Assembly (NCBI GenBank): GCA_004352715.1
Contig: SCFE01000018.1
Coordinates: 1,124,334-1,188,333, forward strand
Origin: Hofstenia miamia
Taxonomy: Eukaryota; Xenacoelomorpha; Acoela
Reading direction: 5' to 3'
Length of the DNA stretch: 64,000 nucleotides
Part shown: one piece after another, positions 23,761 through 35,646 of the stretch
Numbering within the stretch: the stretch's first letter is position 1
Layout of the letters: the number at the start of each line of letters is the position of its first letter
Made by a program: the position numbers and the translations under genes
Notes under the pieces: generated by a model
Seen by the model: the letters and a program-made list of their open reading frames with translations, nothing else
What the model was told of the DNA's origin: nothing
Database searches by the model: none

Positions 23761-24240
23761 ATTCCAGAAACTGTAGAAAAGGATAAAGAAAGCTGAAATA
23801 TTGTTCCCAAATTTTATGTGTTAAATAATATTACTTTTGCAAATATATACTCTAGTATTCAGGAGATCAACATTAATCCTTGCAGAATTCGGTGAATTAG
23901 AAAATAACATAATAATTCTCTGAAGCAAACGTAAATTGGTTTATCTAAACATGCATGTCAGCAACCTTAGTAAAGTATTAATCTTTGAAAGCTGTTACGT
24001 GATATATTACGCAAGCTTGGTTTTTTCATTTATATTATATTTTCCTGGCAGACAAAAAAAGAAAATCTCATACTGTTAAAGTGGAAGTAGGCGTAACAAT
24101 ATCCATTACCAAGTGCCACTTCTTTGCATGAAAAACCAACGCTTGAAATAGTATATTTAATTATTGAAAATTTTTGAACAAATACTTTAATAAATGTCAA
24201 TTAAAGCATTAAAATAACATTCTACTGATCTTTTATTTTT
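23715..24240. repeat. Interspersed repeat, second locus
   Basis: 23,715-23,895 matches 1,690-1,890 directly. 23,885-24,240 matches 780-1,122 in inverted orientation. The two modules are adjacent here but separated by about 570 bases, with a (TA)n tract, at the first locus. Confidence 0.55.
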
Positions 24241-24660
24241 AAGCACTTTCTCTGCATTGAATTTTATGTTTCTAAATGACTCAGACAAGCCACCCACTCT
24301 TTGTTTGGGATTGTTGTATATGCTATCTATACAATCATTCAAATGCAATTGTTACTCTTGATAAAACATATAGGCGAGTAGGCATATATTTAAATCGTTC
24401 AATGTTTTCAATAAATTATGTATCAAAAATATATGCTTAAAAGAACTAAAATTTTAGTTGTTGTTTGAATTACAAATTATTATTTTTACATTTTTTTCCA
24501 CTACAGGTTACTATGTATGGTGTGCAACATAGTGAAAGATTTGGATTCTTACAATTTAATGAATTTAATCAATCAATTCCATAAAATGCATATATCAATT
24601 TGAAATTGTTATGATTTACATACACAGTGTATATGCTCAACAACTATGAAGTAGTGATTT
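24240..24660. other. AT-rich non-coding stretch
   Basis: No coding or structural signal seen on either strand. Confidence 0.5.
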
Positions 24661-25398
24661 GCAGGCCGTCTATTTTTTCCGGCCGGAGCCCGCCCGCTGT
24701 TCAACAATGAGCCCGCCCATTAAAATCTTAGTCCGCCAGTGGCCCACTCGTAATGTAAATCCACCATGACGGACCAGCAAGCTGGAAATGCCAGCAGTAA
24801 AAACAAAAAGACTTATTATTGAGAAAAACAAAATTGAATGTAAGAAACAAAGGGAAAATTGAAAAACAATCAAAATTCAAAAAAATGAAACAAAGACAAG
24901 TAGCTAAATTAGCTTGTTCATCTTGCAGGAGCGGATTACCAAAAGTTCGTTGACAGGATTTCTTTGCAGCCTTATGCGTTTGCATGTCAGAATTTTTCCA
25001 GCATTACTTGAACTTCTTTCAGATTGAGTTTCTGTCGCAGTAGTACCTAAGTAGCAAAGAACAATAACTTTAAGATGAGGAAAAACTGATTGCCTCCAAA
25101 GGTTCAAAACATTACTTTTCCCATAGACATTGTTTCAATGTACTTGATGTAACGGATATATTCATCACCTTGTTGATGGAATTTATCATCATCCGAATCT
25201 GAATAAGAAAATGATGGTGCCTTCTTTAAAGATTTTGATGGAGGTGAGATGTTCGATGAATTATCCGCGATTTCATTGATATGTGCAAGAATTTGCTTCT
25301 TTTTCGCACAGTATGCCTTTTATTTCGTCATAATTCTTATCTATAGAAAACAACATATAAAAGTGCGTGTTCCACTGTGTTTCCACTTCTTGCTTCAG

Positions 25399-25880
25399 CT
25401 TTGTTGGCAAACTATTGTTCAATCCCCCTTGCTTGAAATAGCGCATAATATCCTTAGCTGAACATATGGAGAAATTCTATTCGAAATTCCTAATTTTTTC
25501 GCTAGATGTCTACCCGAATAGTGGGTGGAATATACGAAAGAAAAAAACAACAAATTACCAAATCATACAGAAAAAAATAAAAAACTCAAAAAGACATACT
25601 AAATTTTTGATAGATTTTTTTATTGTCTATCTGAATCTGTTTTTTTAATTTATGTATGTGTTTTCAATTTTTTTACACAAAGCTTTTTTAATTATTCAAA
25701 ACAATGATTTGAGAGAAAATTTTTTTAAATTGATGTTTGGTCAAAGAAAGAAGTAAAACTCAAAAAGTCATACTAAAATTTTTAAAGATCTTTTTATTGT
25801 CTATCCGANNNNNNNNNNTGTTGGCAAACTATTGTTCAATCCCCCTTGCTTGAAATAGCGCACAATATCCTTAGCTGAAG
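25399..25880. repeat. 62-bp direct duplication inside the hAT relic, flanking an insertion and gap
   Basis: The segment TGTTGGCAAACTATTG... to ...CCTTAGCTGAA occurs at about 25,399-25,460 and again at 25,819-25,880, nearly identical. Between the copies is a repeat-like AT-rich insert and the gap 25,809-25,818. Both copies encode the same hAT piece (YFKQGGLNNSLPT). It could be a target duplication, a tandem duplication or an assembly overlap. Confidence 0.85.
25500..25800. repeat. AT-rich interspersed repeat, also at 37.1 kb
   Basis: The sequence GCTAGATGTCTACC..., CTCAAAAAGACATACTAAATTTTTGATAG and TTTTTATTGTCTATCTGAATCTG matches 37,145-37,385 in the same orientation. An internal second copy of the middle part (CTCAAAAAGTCATACTAAAATTTT) begins at about 25,757. 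It is non-coding. Confidence 0.6.
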
Positions 25881-26269
25881 TAACAAGTTGTGCAATTTCA
25901 CCTGTCTGCTTTCCAAGTACAGTTCGTAAAGCGGTATTTAGGTCATGACCTGCGCAGGAAATTCGATCAAAAGCGCCAGTAACGGGAGATATAAGCTTAC
26001 TATCACTATCAGTAGTACACAGAGGAGGCAACTTGAAACTCGAGAGATCAACAATGTGTTCCATTTTCTGTTTGATATCAAATAAAATATTGTATGCGTG
26101 CTTTAATTCCATGTCATATGACGGAACTGGTAGAGTACCAGATATTTTCTCAAAATCAGCATTAATCATAGAGTAGTTAATAGCAGTAAATTGTTCATTA
26201 GCGTATTTCGAAGTCCAATGATCAACTTGAAACGAAACAGGACAAACTGATAATGAATCCTTCAATGCA

Positions 26270-26870
26270 GTTTTAGCAGTCTCGTAACCCTAGCAACAAT
26301 CCAGAATGATGCAAAAATATCATTAACGTCAACGGAACCGTATTTTTTTCCCATATCTACAATTTGTCGTAGACCTTTTCAACGCGCATCGAATGATACT
26401 TAAACTGTGTTGATAGCATAAAAAGTCAAGGAGCTATAGGTCTCCAAAGATAGTCTAGTCTATTAATTATAATAATCGATTATAAGATTTGCGATAAAAT
26501 TGACAATTTCTAATGGTAGTTGCGATGGAATGAGAATTGATAAATCCAAAAAATAAAAAACAGTTTCACATTGAGCTAGTAATTGTGTACATTTTGATTT
26601 ATAATCTAGTCCATAATGTCAAAACTCGCGGAAGAATAGGGTTCCGAAATGCTTCAGTTGATATAGTCGAAAAACGGATAAAGAAAGTTATAATAAATTA
26701 AAAACGCAAGGGAATAGTGATTAAAATATAATATTAGCATTGTAACATAGAATTAAAGAGCTCTAAAGAATGGTGAAAAGAGCTAAGGAATTGAATAAGA
26801 ATTGGTAGAGTACTGGCTATCTAAATATATATAGTAGAAAGATTAATGCATAGAACAGAAATACAAAGAA
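26270..26870. other. Stretch within the hAT relic span, no open frame
   Basis: It lies between the BED remnant and the core of the hAT relic and is heavily decayed. No distinct feature could be read. Confidence 0.4.
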
Positions 26871-26877
26871 GAAAGCT

Positions 26878-26878
<1 letters not shown>

Positions 26879-26912
<34 letters not shown>
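26879..26912. repeat. (TA)n microsatellite
   Basis: Pure TA dinucleotide run next to the hAT BED-finger remnant. Confidence 0.95.
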
Positions 26913-26914
<2 letters not shown>

Positions 26915-27599
26915 CGATGTCGGCTTTGATACAAGTTCTGAAATACAATGATGCGGCTTCAGACATGACTTTAAATGGCGGTGAAGCGAAGTAGTTCCAT
27001 CGGATGCCTTATAACTATATACGTGAAGACAAGAATTAATGTATTTTATTGCAGGGATGATAAATCTGGTCGTTTCATTGTACAAAGATTCAGAAAATCC
27101 TTCACATAAAAAGGAATTTTGCATGTGGTTCGCTAAGAGTAAAATTTATTGCTGTTTTGCTCAATTTTTAATAAGCAATTTTGATTTTCAATTTTCAACA
27201 TGCATTAAATTGCTATTCTTACTAAGGTGAAGAAACGCAGCTGCTGTACATAATTTTTCTTCAAATTGATTCTAGCTAAATTTGTAATCGATAATACTAA
27301 ATACAAATGGATTTTGTATATACTATAATAAACTTAATAAACCAGAGGGAATAATTTGCAATTTATTTGGATTTAAAGGGTATCCTATTTTTAACTGTTG
27401 TGAAATATCCGAATATTTTGGAAAATTGTTCAATATTAATATCATTGTTAGTGAGGCATTGATTAAACGACACGATGTAAGAAGACTATGGCCAAACTAT
27501 GAAATAAATTGATAACTTACGCATTCAATACGCCGTCCTTTCATCGACGTTATGTCATTACATGAAAATAGGCTGAAGATGAAACTAGTAGCTGTTATT

Positions 27600-27720
27600 T
27601 TAATCTAATATTCCTCTTAAAAATTGGGCAAAAATTGGCGGCATTAAATAATTGCAGATTGAATAAAATTAAGCCTTGGCCAATAGAATTTTAGTGAGAA
27701 ATCGTTTGTCTATAATTCAA
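27600..27720 (+). promoter_or_regulatory. Conserved upstream region of the first GPCR gene
   Basis: The region reads TTGGCGGC...AGATTGAATAAAATTAAGCCTTGGCCAATAGAATTT. A matching string lies upstream of the second GPCR at about 42,540-42,615 (ATGGCGGC...AGCGGAATGAATATAAGCAAAGCATTGACCAATAGAATTT). Both contain CCAATAGAATTT. This could be shared promoter or 5' UTR sequence from the gene duplication. No TATA box or transcription start can be fixed from sequence alone. Confidence 0.5.
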
Positions 27721-28680
27721 ATGAATCTTTCCTTTAATGTGACTTATGGAACGCCTGGTGGCTTTTACAAAGACTATGTTCGACTAACACTTAGTATCCT
27801 GGTTGCTACAATTGGAGTTCCAAGCAATCTCATTGTTTTATACATAATCAAGGTACGCCCTTTCGTCAAAAATACATCTTCAAGAATATACATTTTCCAT
27901 CTGACAATTGCAGACTTATTAAATTGTATTACATATTCAGGTTTAAATATTCCTTTCATAGTGTATCCAGAAGAATTTTTACTTAATACATTTCAACAAG
28001 CATGCGCGCTTTGGAGTTCCATATTCAGATTTTGTCTCTTTCATACGACATATATGGTAGTTTTGATCTGCTTCGATCGAATTGTAAACGTATATTCAAT
28101 TGATTTAGCAAGAAGATTGAATAACATAACTTTTGCGAACATGTTTTGCGTTCTTGTAATGATGCATTCCTTAACCCACTCAATCTTGCAATTTGACGGT
28201 TACAATTACCAAAAAAGCACTGTGATTTGGAATGGTGATCTTTATACTGGTGATAGATGTTATTATTCAGGAAGCGATTTTCAAAGATTCTGCCTTCTGT
28301 TTTTTGGCTACACATTGCCTTTATCTCTGCTTACTGTTGGCAACACCGCAATCATTATTCGTTTATTGATTAGAATAATAACAAACAAAATGAAATTTAA
28401 AAAGAACGCATTTAGAGATGATTTGAAAGTAACAACAACTCTTGTTATATGCTGTACAATTATGGTAGGCTTGCATGCACCATGCTATTTTTTACTTTTG
28501 CGTTATTCTTTCAAAGAAAATGACAAGAGCGCAGTTTTTTGGAAAAGCTCTTCCAACTATCTTTTGGCCATAATTTCACAAGGCTTAAGATGTTTCAATT
28601 CAGCAATAAATTTTTTTATATACCTATGCACCAATAAGAACTTCAGAAAATCATTTCAACAGTGTTGTAGGATAATATGA
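27721..28680 (+). CDS. Class A (rhodopsin-family) G-protein-coupled receptor, single exon, paralogue 1
   Basis: The start is placed at the ATG giving MNLSFNVTYG, because the paralogue at 42,640 begins at the equivalent residue and both are then 319 aa. An in-frame ATG 45 bases upstream is possible. Seven hydrophobic segments lie at roughly residues 22-44, 56-80, 95-118, 138-158, 188-216, 235-260 and 278-302. Family marks are NVT/NLS N-glycosylation sites at the N-terminus, LTIADLL with Asp65 in TM2, Cys95 and Cys180 for the usual disulfide, DRI in place of DRY at the end of TM3, Pro200 in TM5, LHAP in place of CWxP in TM6, and NSAINFFIY in place of NPxxY in TM7. A basic helix 8 follows (NKNFRKSF). 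It should act at the plasma membrane, probably coupling to G proteins. The ligand is unknown. A peptide- or nucleotide-type receptor is plausible but unproven. Confidence 0.88.
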   Translation: MNLSFNVTYGTPGGFYKDYVRLTLSILVATIGVPSNLIVLYIIKVRPFVKNTSSRIYIFHLTIADLLNCITYSGLNIPFIVYPEEFLLNTFQQACALWSSIFRFCLFHTTYMVVLICFDRIVNVYSIDLARRLNNITFANMFCVLVMMHSLTHSILQFDGYNYQKSTVIWNGDLYTGDRCYYSGSDFQRFCLLFFGYTLPLSLLTVGNTAIIIRLLIRIITNKMKFKKNAFRDDLKVTTTLVICCTIMVGLHAPCYFLLLRYSFKENDKSAVFWKSSSNYLLAIISQGLRCFNSAINFFIYLCTNKNFRKSFQQCCRII

Positions 28681-29690
28681 TTTTTTTCTTCATCATGTTT
28701 TGCAATTAATACTGGGGTAGCTCTAATAGTTTACGTAATTTTGGCAATTAGTTGTAAGCAAATTTATATAAAATAGCATAATTAATTTTTTAGTTACTTA
28801 TATTACAAGAATGCTTTTATAACTTAGCAATTAATTAACATTTATTATGGCTTATTTTAATTTTTATTATTGAGCATATTGTATTTTATATTAGGTCTGT
28901 GAAATTTAAACATTAATTAATCGATTAATCGTTAATGTATTTTAACAGCTAAATTTTTGTTTACTAGTAGTAAGATTTAGTTTCGTGTGAACCATTACTT
29001 AATTCTGCTGGGTACATTGTTAACAAGAGGTTTTCATCATTAGAATCGAATGCTGTCAACATGCTTGTATGTTTGTGCAGCTGGTTATCTGAAAATATTT
29101 GGTCGTTTTAGCTGTATTTTCAATAAAATTTAGTGCATAAATTTTTTTGAACTATAAGTTAACTATTACTTTTTTAAAAGTTTTAAAAGTTAACTATAAA
29201 AATAGATCAATCGTTGCCAGCCCTATTTTATATATTTTGTAATCTTTGGAAGATATCTTTTCTTGTAAAAGTACCTATTTTCAATCAAAATGTATGTATA
29301 GATTTAGGATTAATATATTACAATAAAACATTAATTTTTGTTCTTAAATATAATATTTTATGTACAAATGATAATAAATGACTTAATGTTTAGCCATGGT
29401 GTAATAAAAAATGTAGGTTGTCAATAGCAGAACATTATTACAACTGATAAACTCATGGTTGGCTACACAACATCCTGCAGTTTTTTCACATTTCGTAAAA
29501 GTTTATCTTTAGCCATTTTTATTATTCAGCTATTTTCATTCTAGGAGAAGTTCTGAAGATTTTTTTTTTGTGGGAATATATATTTTGGCATTCTCTGTAC
29601 CTGACATTTAGTAAGAACGAAAATCTGATAAAATTGTGCCAATTTGAAGGCAACATTTCTGTATTGCAAGTTCCAAAATACATATATTTA
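28681..29690. other. 3' flank of first GPCR, AT-rich
   Basis: Several AATAAA or ATTAAA-like words (for example near 29,121 and 29,320) could serve as polyadenylation signals. No gene was seen. At 29,639 there is a lone GCCAATTTGAAGGCA, close to the 15-mer repeated in element A ORF3. Confidence 0.4.
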
Positions 29691-29692
29691 AT

Positions 29693-29693
<1 letters not shown>

Positions 29694-29747
<54 letters not shown>
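29694..29747. repeat. (TA)n microsatellite
   Basis: About 54 bases of TA dinucleotide. Confidence 0.95.
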
Positions 29748-29749
<2 letters not shown>

Positions 29750-29759
29750 TATATAAACC

Positions 29760-31060
29760 AAGCATTTTTGGAAATTGCAATGAAGTTTTAGCCACTCAAA
29801 AATATATTTTTCTAAACATGAAGTAAGCGATGGCTATAAACAAGAGATTTGGGAAACGCAAAATACCCACAATTAGTCACTGCATAGATTTTCCAAGCAA
29901 AATATTTTTCTGAAAACTATGAAACAATTTCTTGTTATTCGAAATCCACATAGGTGAACACAGGATTTACTCCTAAATAATTAGCAAGGAGGGCTTTAAG
30001 TTTCATTTTATATTTTAATTAAAGTTATATTTCTTAACACATTTTCATCCAACACCCGAAACCTAATATAACCTTAACAAGGTGGCTCGGTCAGCAAACA
30101 AGCTTAACAAGATGGGTTGAGCCCCCCCCCNNNNNNGCCCCCCCCACCCACCCAGAACAACTATTCTTGTCATTGCTTTGCTCCTAATTATATGGTAGTT
30201 ATGTATTATACAAAAAATCCTTTTCATCGGTTATAAAAAGGCTTGCAATAAAGAATAAAAAACAGTGTAAAGTGAACATCAGAGAACTTTAATATTTTCT
30301 CAAACAATCGCCAATTAGCTCTTGTCTCAAGTGGAAATTTTAATCTTCAAGTAAATGATAATTACAATAAAAATACCAGAAGTGCTTTGTCATTCAGCTG
30401 TCGTCTGTCTTTACTTAGTTTTAAAGTTAACTATATTTATTAGATTAATAAATAATTTTTATATTGAAATCTCATCTAAGGAATTATGGCACTCGCTATT
30501 ACAAAAAAGTGACTAGGATTCCAATCATTTAAAAAGAGTTATGATTCTCACATTTCCTAATATTCAGGATTTTTAATTAGGTCGAAGGCCAACTGAGTGT
30601 TGTTCTTGAAAACAGAATTTAAAGCAGTAGATACTCTCCAATCTTATGGTGCTTTCAGATGTTAGATATCTTTGTTTATTTAAGACACCATTAAAACTTA
30701 ATCATTCCTAGGCAGTTTAAAGTTAAAGTTTGAATATAAAACTGTCGAGGTTATTATTGTGTACTTCATAAAATATGCTGCTATTATATTTTGTATACAA
30801 TTTGACTCAAATTTAATTCTAACTTACGTGCTACATGCTACATTTCCAATAATAGCAATATTGATAAAATTCCAAATATTATAAAAACAGCTAACACTAG
30901 ATGGCGCTTGAAGTAGTATTGTCATTTTCTAACATTTTCAAATTGGTATATATGTGTGTTGTAAAATAAACTATGGGTAAGATTAGCTTATTTCTGTGCT
31001 TGCCTTAAAAGTATTAGAATATATTATAACTACAAAATGTAGTTCGTAATTATTTTATGT
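29760..31060. other. Non-coding stretch with a poly-C patch
   Basis: No gene seen. At 30,121-30,150 there is G(C)9, a six-base N run (30,131-30,136), then G(C)9. This is a homopolymer the assembly did not resolve. Confidence 0.5.
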
Positions 31061-31061
31061 T

Positions 31062-31444
31062 GTATATATATATANNNNNNNNNNNNNNNNNNNNNNNNNN
31101 NNNNNNNNNNNNNNNNNNNNNNNNNNNNNNNNNNNNNNNNNNNNNNNNNNNNNNNNNNNNNNNNNNNNNNNNNNNNNNNNNNNNNNNNNNNNNNNNNNNN
31201 NNNNNNNNNNNNNNNNNNNNNNNNNNNNNNNNNNNNNNNNNNNNNNNNNNNNNNNNNNNNNNNNNNNNNNNNNNNNNNNNNNNNNNNNNNNNNNNNNNNN
31301 NNNNNNNNNNNNNNNNNNNNNNNNNNNNNNNNNNNNNNNNNNNNNNNNNNNNNNNNNNNNNNNNNNNNNNNNNNNNNNNNNNNNNNNNNNNNNNNNNNNN
31401 NNNNNNNNNNNNNNNNNNNNNNTATATATATATATATATATATA
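31062..31444. repeat. (TA)n tract containing an assembly gap
   Basis: TA repeats abut both sides of the N run 31,075-31,422, so the unsequenced part is probably an extended or nested TA tract. Confidence 0.85.
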
Positions 31445-31722
31445 GTAGAAACACTGGGTTGAATCTAGAGAGAACTATGCCAGTGAACTTAATGTCAAAG
31501 CAGAAGGTCGCTTAGGTGAACATTGACTAGAGCAACAGTGATTCTAACTAAGTAACGAGAGAACACGATTGAACTGAACTTTTTTCTCTATTTACAGATA
31601 CTTAGGTGTATCTTATATACAATGCGTATTAACAATATGTACAAACATACAAACAACTAGTCACTAGTAAACACGAAAAGCACGTGAGCTGGCCGATACT
31701 CGAAAACAGTACCTGCCGATGC

Positions 31723-31753
<31 letters not shown>

Positions 31754-32100
31754 GCACATGACAACTAGTGTTAGTCTTTCTAAAGCACCTTTAATTAATG
31801 GGTTTTTATGTTATGAAAACCCCTAAAAATAGGGGTGTGAGGGGAGCGGGGACAGCCGTCCTCCCTGTTTAGCTAAGAAATAAGAATATTTAATAAACTT
31901 AGCAATCAATTTCAATATTTTCTGTAACAATAACAGACGCATTTTATACTGCTTATTCAACCTTCTAATGTTAATTTTAAATGAAGAAAGAGCATTACAT
32001 AATTGAATAAATTGTGAAAAAAAATTCTCAAAATTATTTTATTTTTTGTCACCATCCCACACTAAAGTTCAAAACAATAAATTTTGGAATACCCCATTTG
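31445..32100. other. Unassigned stretch
   Basis: No gene. It holds a (TA)n tract at about 31,724-31,747 and a patch CCCCTAAAAATAGGGGTGTGAGGGGAGCGGGG near 31,820-31,851 that looks like the edge of a miniature element. No partner end was identified. Confidence 0.4.
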
Positions 32101-32106
32101 GTTGAA

Positions 32107-32202
32107 ATGTCATTTATATGCTTAGTTACTGTGATATCAAGAAAGTCAAGATAAAAGCAATAAAAGTTTTCATAAAAATATTCAGTCTTAAGATTATTAC
32201 CA

Positions 32203-32207
<5 letters not shown>
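32107..32207 (+). repeat. 101-bp exact inverted duplicate, copy 1
   Basis: The 101 bases are the exact reverse complement of 34,769-34,869. A (TA)n tract follows this copy, and the mirror (TA)n precedes the other. See the findings for the assembly interpretation. Confidence 0.97.
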
Positions 32208-32254
<47 letters not shown>

Positions 32255-34737
32255 ATATCTATATATATATAAAAATGTCCAACAATTGAATATAAATTAA
32301 TACAGTGCATAGTGAATGGTAATAAAGGTTGACGATTTTTCTCGCTACTGATTTCTGATGAAAACATTTATATTTTGAAATAGAGAGTACAATAACGAAT
32401 TTCAATTTCCGCAAATGACTATATCAATTGTGTATAAAATGATTGCTTTAAGTTTCGAAGATTTAATTAATATTTTAGCTTGAAATTTTAGAAAGAAATT
32501 TATCGAATTGCAATTAACTGTTTATCACTACCCCTCCTAGACATTCTGTATGTTGTGATGTTTTCAGTCTTTAGTTCATGAGCAATGAGCGTTTCGAAAA
32601 ATTGTGGAAAACAAATGTTAAACATTTTAGAAATATTTTCCTACTTCTTAGCCGAAAGATAACAAATTTTTGCATTTTCTGCATTGATTTTCAGTATATT
32701 TGCCTGAAAATATATAAAAGGCCTTGTGAGCATCTTTAGCTTAATATCTGGTTGTCTCAATTTTACAATTCACATACATCATTGTCATATGGGATTATAT
32801 TTCTATTAGTTATTGCTTTAATAAAACTGCATAAAATAATAATGTTGTGGTGCTAGTACCATTACGAACTCCCAAAATTGTAGTGAATAAAATCTACCAA
32901 TGCTTGAGATTACTTAAAAAGACTTCAATTCTGAACTGTGCTAAAAATATCATAGAAAGTAATCGATGCAGAACTTCGGCCTCAGAAAATTTGCACTTAT
33001 CAAAGCTAATAAAAAATTATAAAAACATTTTTTAGTCACGTTGACATTTTGTTGCTAGCCTACTACCTCAATGGCCTAATAGGTAACCAGTTTTACTCTT
33101 AGATTCAAACCAATGCTCGAAACTACATATGCAAACCGATTCAGACACCAAAATTACAAATCAGGAGTGCTGCTCACAGATGGCGAATATTCATTGGTGC
33201 ATTGGCTAAGAGATTGCTGTCCTTTCAAATGCAGACATTTTTTCAAAGTCAGCTATCGGCTTCTCCACAGCAGTGTTTTCCGATTTTCAAGTGGTTACTG
33301 TTGTCCTCATTTAAAAAAACAGGAAAGTGTAGTGTGTTTAGAAAATATTTCATGCTTCAATTTAACCTAGTTGCATCACAATTCCTTTGGTTGTTAGGGT
33401 TAAATCAAGACTACCTAAACAAGAGATAGGGTAACCTTACGTTGAATCTGCTCAAATTCGCTGTAGGCTGTTTTAAGTTGTTTGGCCATGGTACACCAAG
33501 GAATAACAAATTTTGAAATTGGAAACCAGAATTTTTTCAATTATATTGCAAGAAGATAACTGTTTGGACCTAATGGGTAGGATGATTCTTAGAATATCCT
33601 TCAAAATCATTGTCGAATACACCTTGAGTAAGTACAAACTGAAGATTTTTATTGTAAAAATATGAAAGTATCTAAAGTTAATTTGCAATTGACCATACAT
33701 AAAATTTATTATTAATATATACATATATATATATATATAAATATTAGAGCAATTAATAAAATAGGTTTTAGTGAACTTGAAAAAGCTTGGGGCCGCAAAC
33801 GTGGAGAAATTATAAAATGTGCTTAAAGAATACCAAAGAAAATACTAAACGTAAAAAACGTCATGCTCTTAGCATTTTGGGATTTTAAAGTAATTCTATG
33901 CAGGCCTATTTTATACAAAAAAAACGAACGCCAGTTTTTAAATGTAACATTGTGAAAATTTACTATTTATCTAAAGCATATTAGTGTTTTGATGATGACT
34001 TTGATATATCTTTCGTAAGCTTAATATCCTTGAGCTGATTAATTCTACTTAGAAACCTCAATATACCAACAAGTGCTAAGCTCCAATAACATTTTAAGTA
34101 TTCTTTTGCATTTTGGATAAAATGCTAGTGTGTTATAAAGCTTTTGATAGATGCTAGTATCAAAACGTTACTTAAGACCAACCAGAGGCCAATTATTGGC
34201 GATTAATTACAAAGCTTGCTGAAGATGAGGCTAACTATCAGGTAATAGAAAACTATTGTACAAAGAGTAAAAGAAGAATCATTTTGCCTTGAAGCTTGGC
34301 GTTTTTCTAGTTGCAAAGTTTTCCTTGCAAATTTATGTGTGAAATATCCAATTCCGACAGGCAGTTGAAACCAGTGAAAATGTACATATTTTGCATAGGA
34401 TCTTTTCGAGTGTCTTTGTTATTTAATCAATTGTTCTTGATAATAAAAGAAAATTCCCCAACATTAATCCCAATGCAGTGTGCTTTAAGTTTCGAGCCCA
34501 TTAAAAAATAAATTTACCAATAATATGTGTGGTTGTAGGAAGTTTTTAACCTAATTTAATGGCCTTTCAACAGTTATATCTAATTTGTGATTTCGTGATT
34601 TTTAAGGAAGGTGAACTCTTAGAATGCTTTCAATGGATTGTGGGGAATTAATTTTTATATTATTACAAAATTTGCAATTTATGGAAAATCAAATCATATT
34701 GCAATGATTTTTCAAATTCTCTACAAAGACATTAAGG

Positions 34738-34738
<1 letters not shown>
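32208..34738. other. AT-rich stretch without a supported gene
   Basis: It contains (TA)n runs at about 32,208-32,270 and 33,713-33,740. A 62-codon frame at 32,847-33,035 (VLVPLRTPKIVVNKIYQ...) and frames at 33,113-33,429 have a protein-like mix of residues. None shows a domain I recognise or a second copy in the window. Confidence 0.4.
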
Positions 34739-34768
<30 letters not shown>

Positions 34769-34773
<5 letters not shown>

Positions 34774-34869
34774 TGGTAATAATCTTAAGACTGAATATTT
34801 TTATGAAAACTTTTATTGCTTTTATCTTGACTTTCTTGATATCACAGTAACTAAGCATATAAATGACAT
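34769..34869 (-). repeat. 101-bp exact inverted duplicate, copy 2, abutting a gap
   Basis: Reverse complement of 32,107-32,207 without a mismatch. It ends exactly where the 744-base N gap starts (34,870-35,613). A (TA)n tract (34,739-34,768) precedes it. Confidence 0.97.
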
Positions 34870-35613
34870 NNNNNNNNNNNNNNNNNNNNNNNNNNNNNNN
34901 NNNNNNNNNNNNNNNNNNNNNNNNNNNNNNNNNNNNNNNNNNNNNNNNNNNNNNNNNNNNNNNNNNNNNNNNNNNNNNNNNNNNNNNNNNNNNNNNNNNN
35001 NNNNNNNNNNNNNNNNNNNNNNNNNNNNNNNNNNNNNNNNNNNNNNNNNNNNNNNNNNNNNNNNNNNNNNNNNNNNNNNNNNNNNNNNNNNNNNNNNNNN
35101 NNNNNNNNNNNNNNNNNNNNNNNNNNNNNNNNNNNNNNNNNNNNNNNNNNNNNNNNNNNNNNNNNNNNNNNNNNNNNNNNNNNNNNNNNNNNNNNNNNNN
35201 NNNNNNNNNNNNNNNNNNNNNNNNNNNNNNNNNNNNNNNNNNNNNNNNNNNNNNNNNNNNNNNNNNNNNNNNNNNNNNNNNNNNNNNNNNNNNNNNNNNN
35301 NNNNNNNNNNNNNNNNNNNNNNNNNNNNNNNNNNNNNNNNNNNNNNNNNNNNNNNNNNNNNNNNNNNNNNNNNNNNNNNNNNNNNNNNNNNNNNNNNNNN
35401 NNNNNNNNNNNNNNNNNNNNNNNNNNNNNNNNNNNNNNNNNNNNNNNNNNNNNNNNNNNNNNNNNNNNNNNNNNNNNNNNNNNNNNNNNNNNNNNNNNNN
35501 NNNNNNNNNNNNNNNNNNNNNNNNNNNNNNNNNNNNNNNNNNNNNNNNNNNNNNNNNNNNNNNNNNNNNNNNNNNNNNNNNNNNNNNNNNNNNNNNNNNN
35601 NNNNNNNNNNNNN
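34870..35613. other. Assembly gap
   Basis: 744 N. The right flank is a (TA)n tract (35,614-35,642) and the left flank is the 101-bp inverted duplicate. Confidence 0.98.

Positions 35614-35642
<29 letters not shown>

Positions 35643-35646
<4 letters not shown>

Larger units (their letters stand above)
24670..27124 (-). pseudogene. hAT-superfamily transposase relic
   Basis: Pieces on the minus strand appear in hAT order. A BED zinc-finger remnant reads YSYKASDGTTSLHRHLKSC (about 26,960-27,020). The core has VDHWTSKYANEQFTAINYS and SCAGHDLNTAL (25,801-26,265). LKQEVETQWNTHFYML, the ETRWNSTYYML-type motif, is at about 25,355-25,400. The C-terminal dimerisation region is FPHLKVIVLCYLGTTATETQ, then SERSSSNAGKILTCKRIRLQ (24,904-25,107). 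A terminal-like CAGGCCGTC followed by GC-rich sequence near 24,661-24,775 may be the 3' end. Stops, a 10-base N gap and an insertion of about 350 bp inside the core show it is dead. The opposite terminal repeat was not found. Confidence 0.8.
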
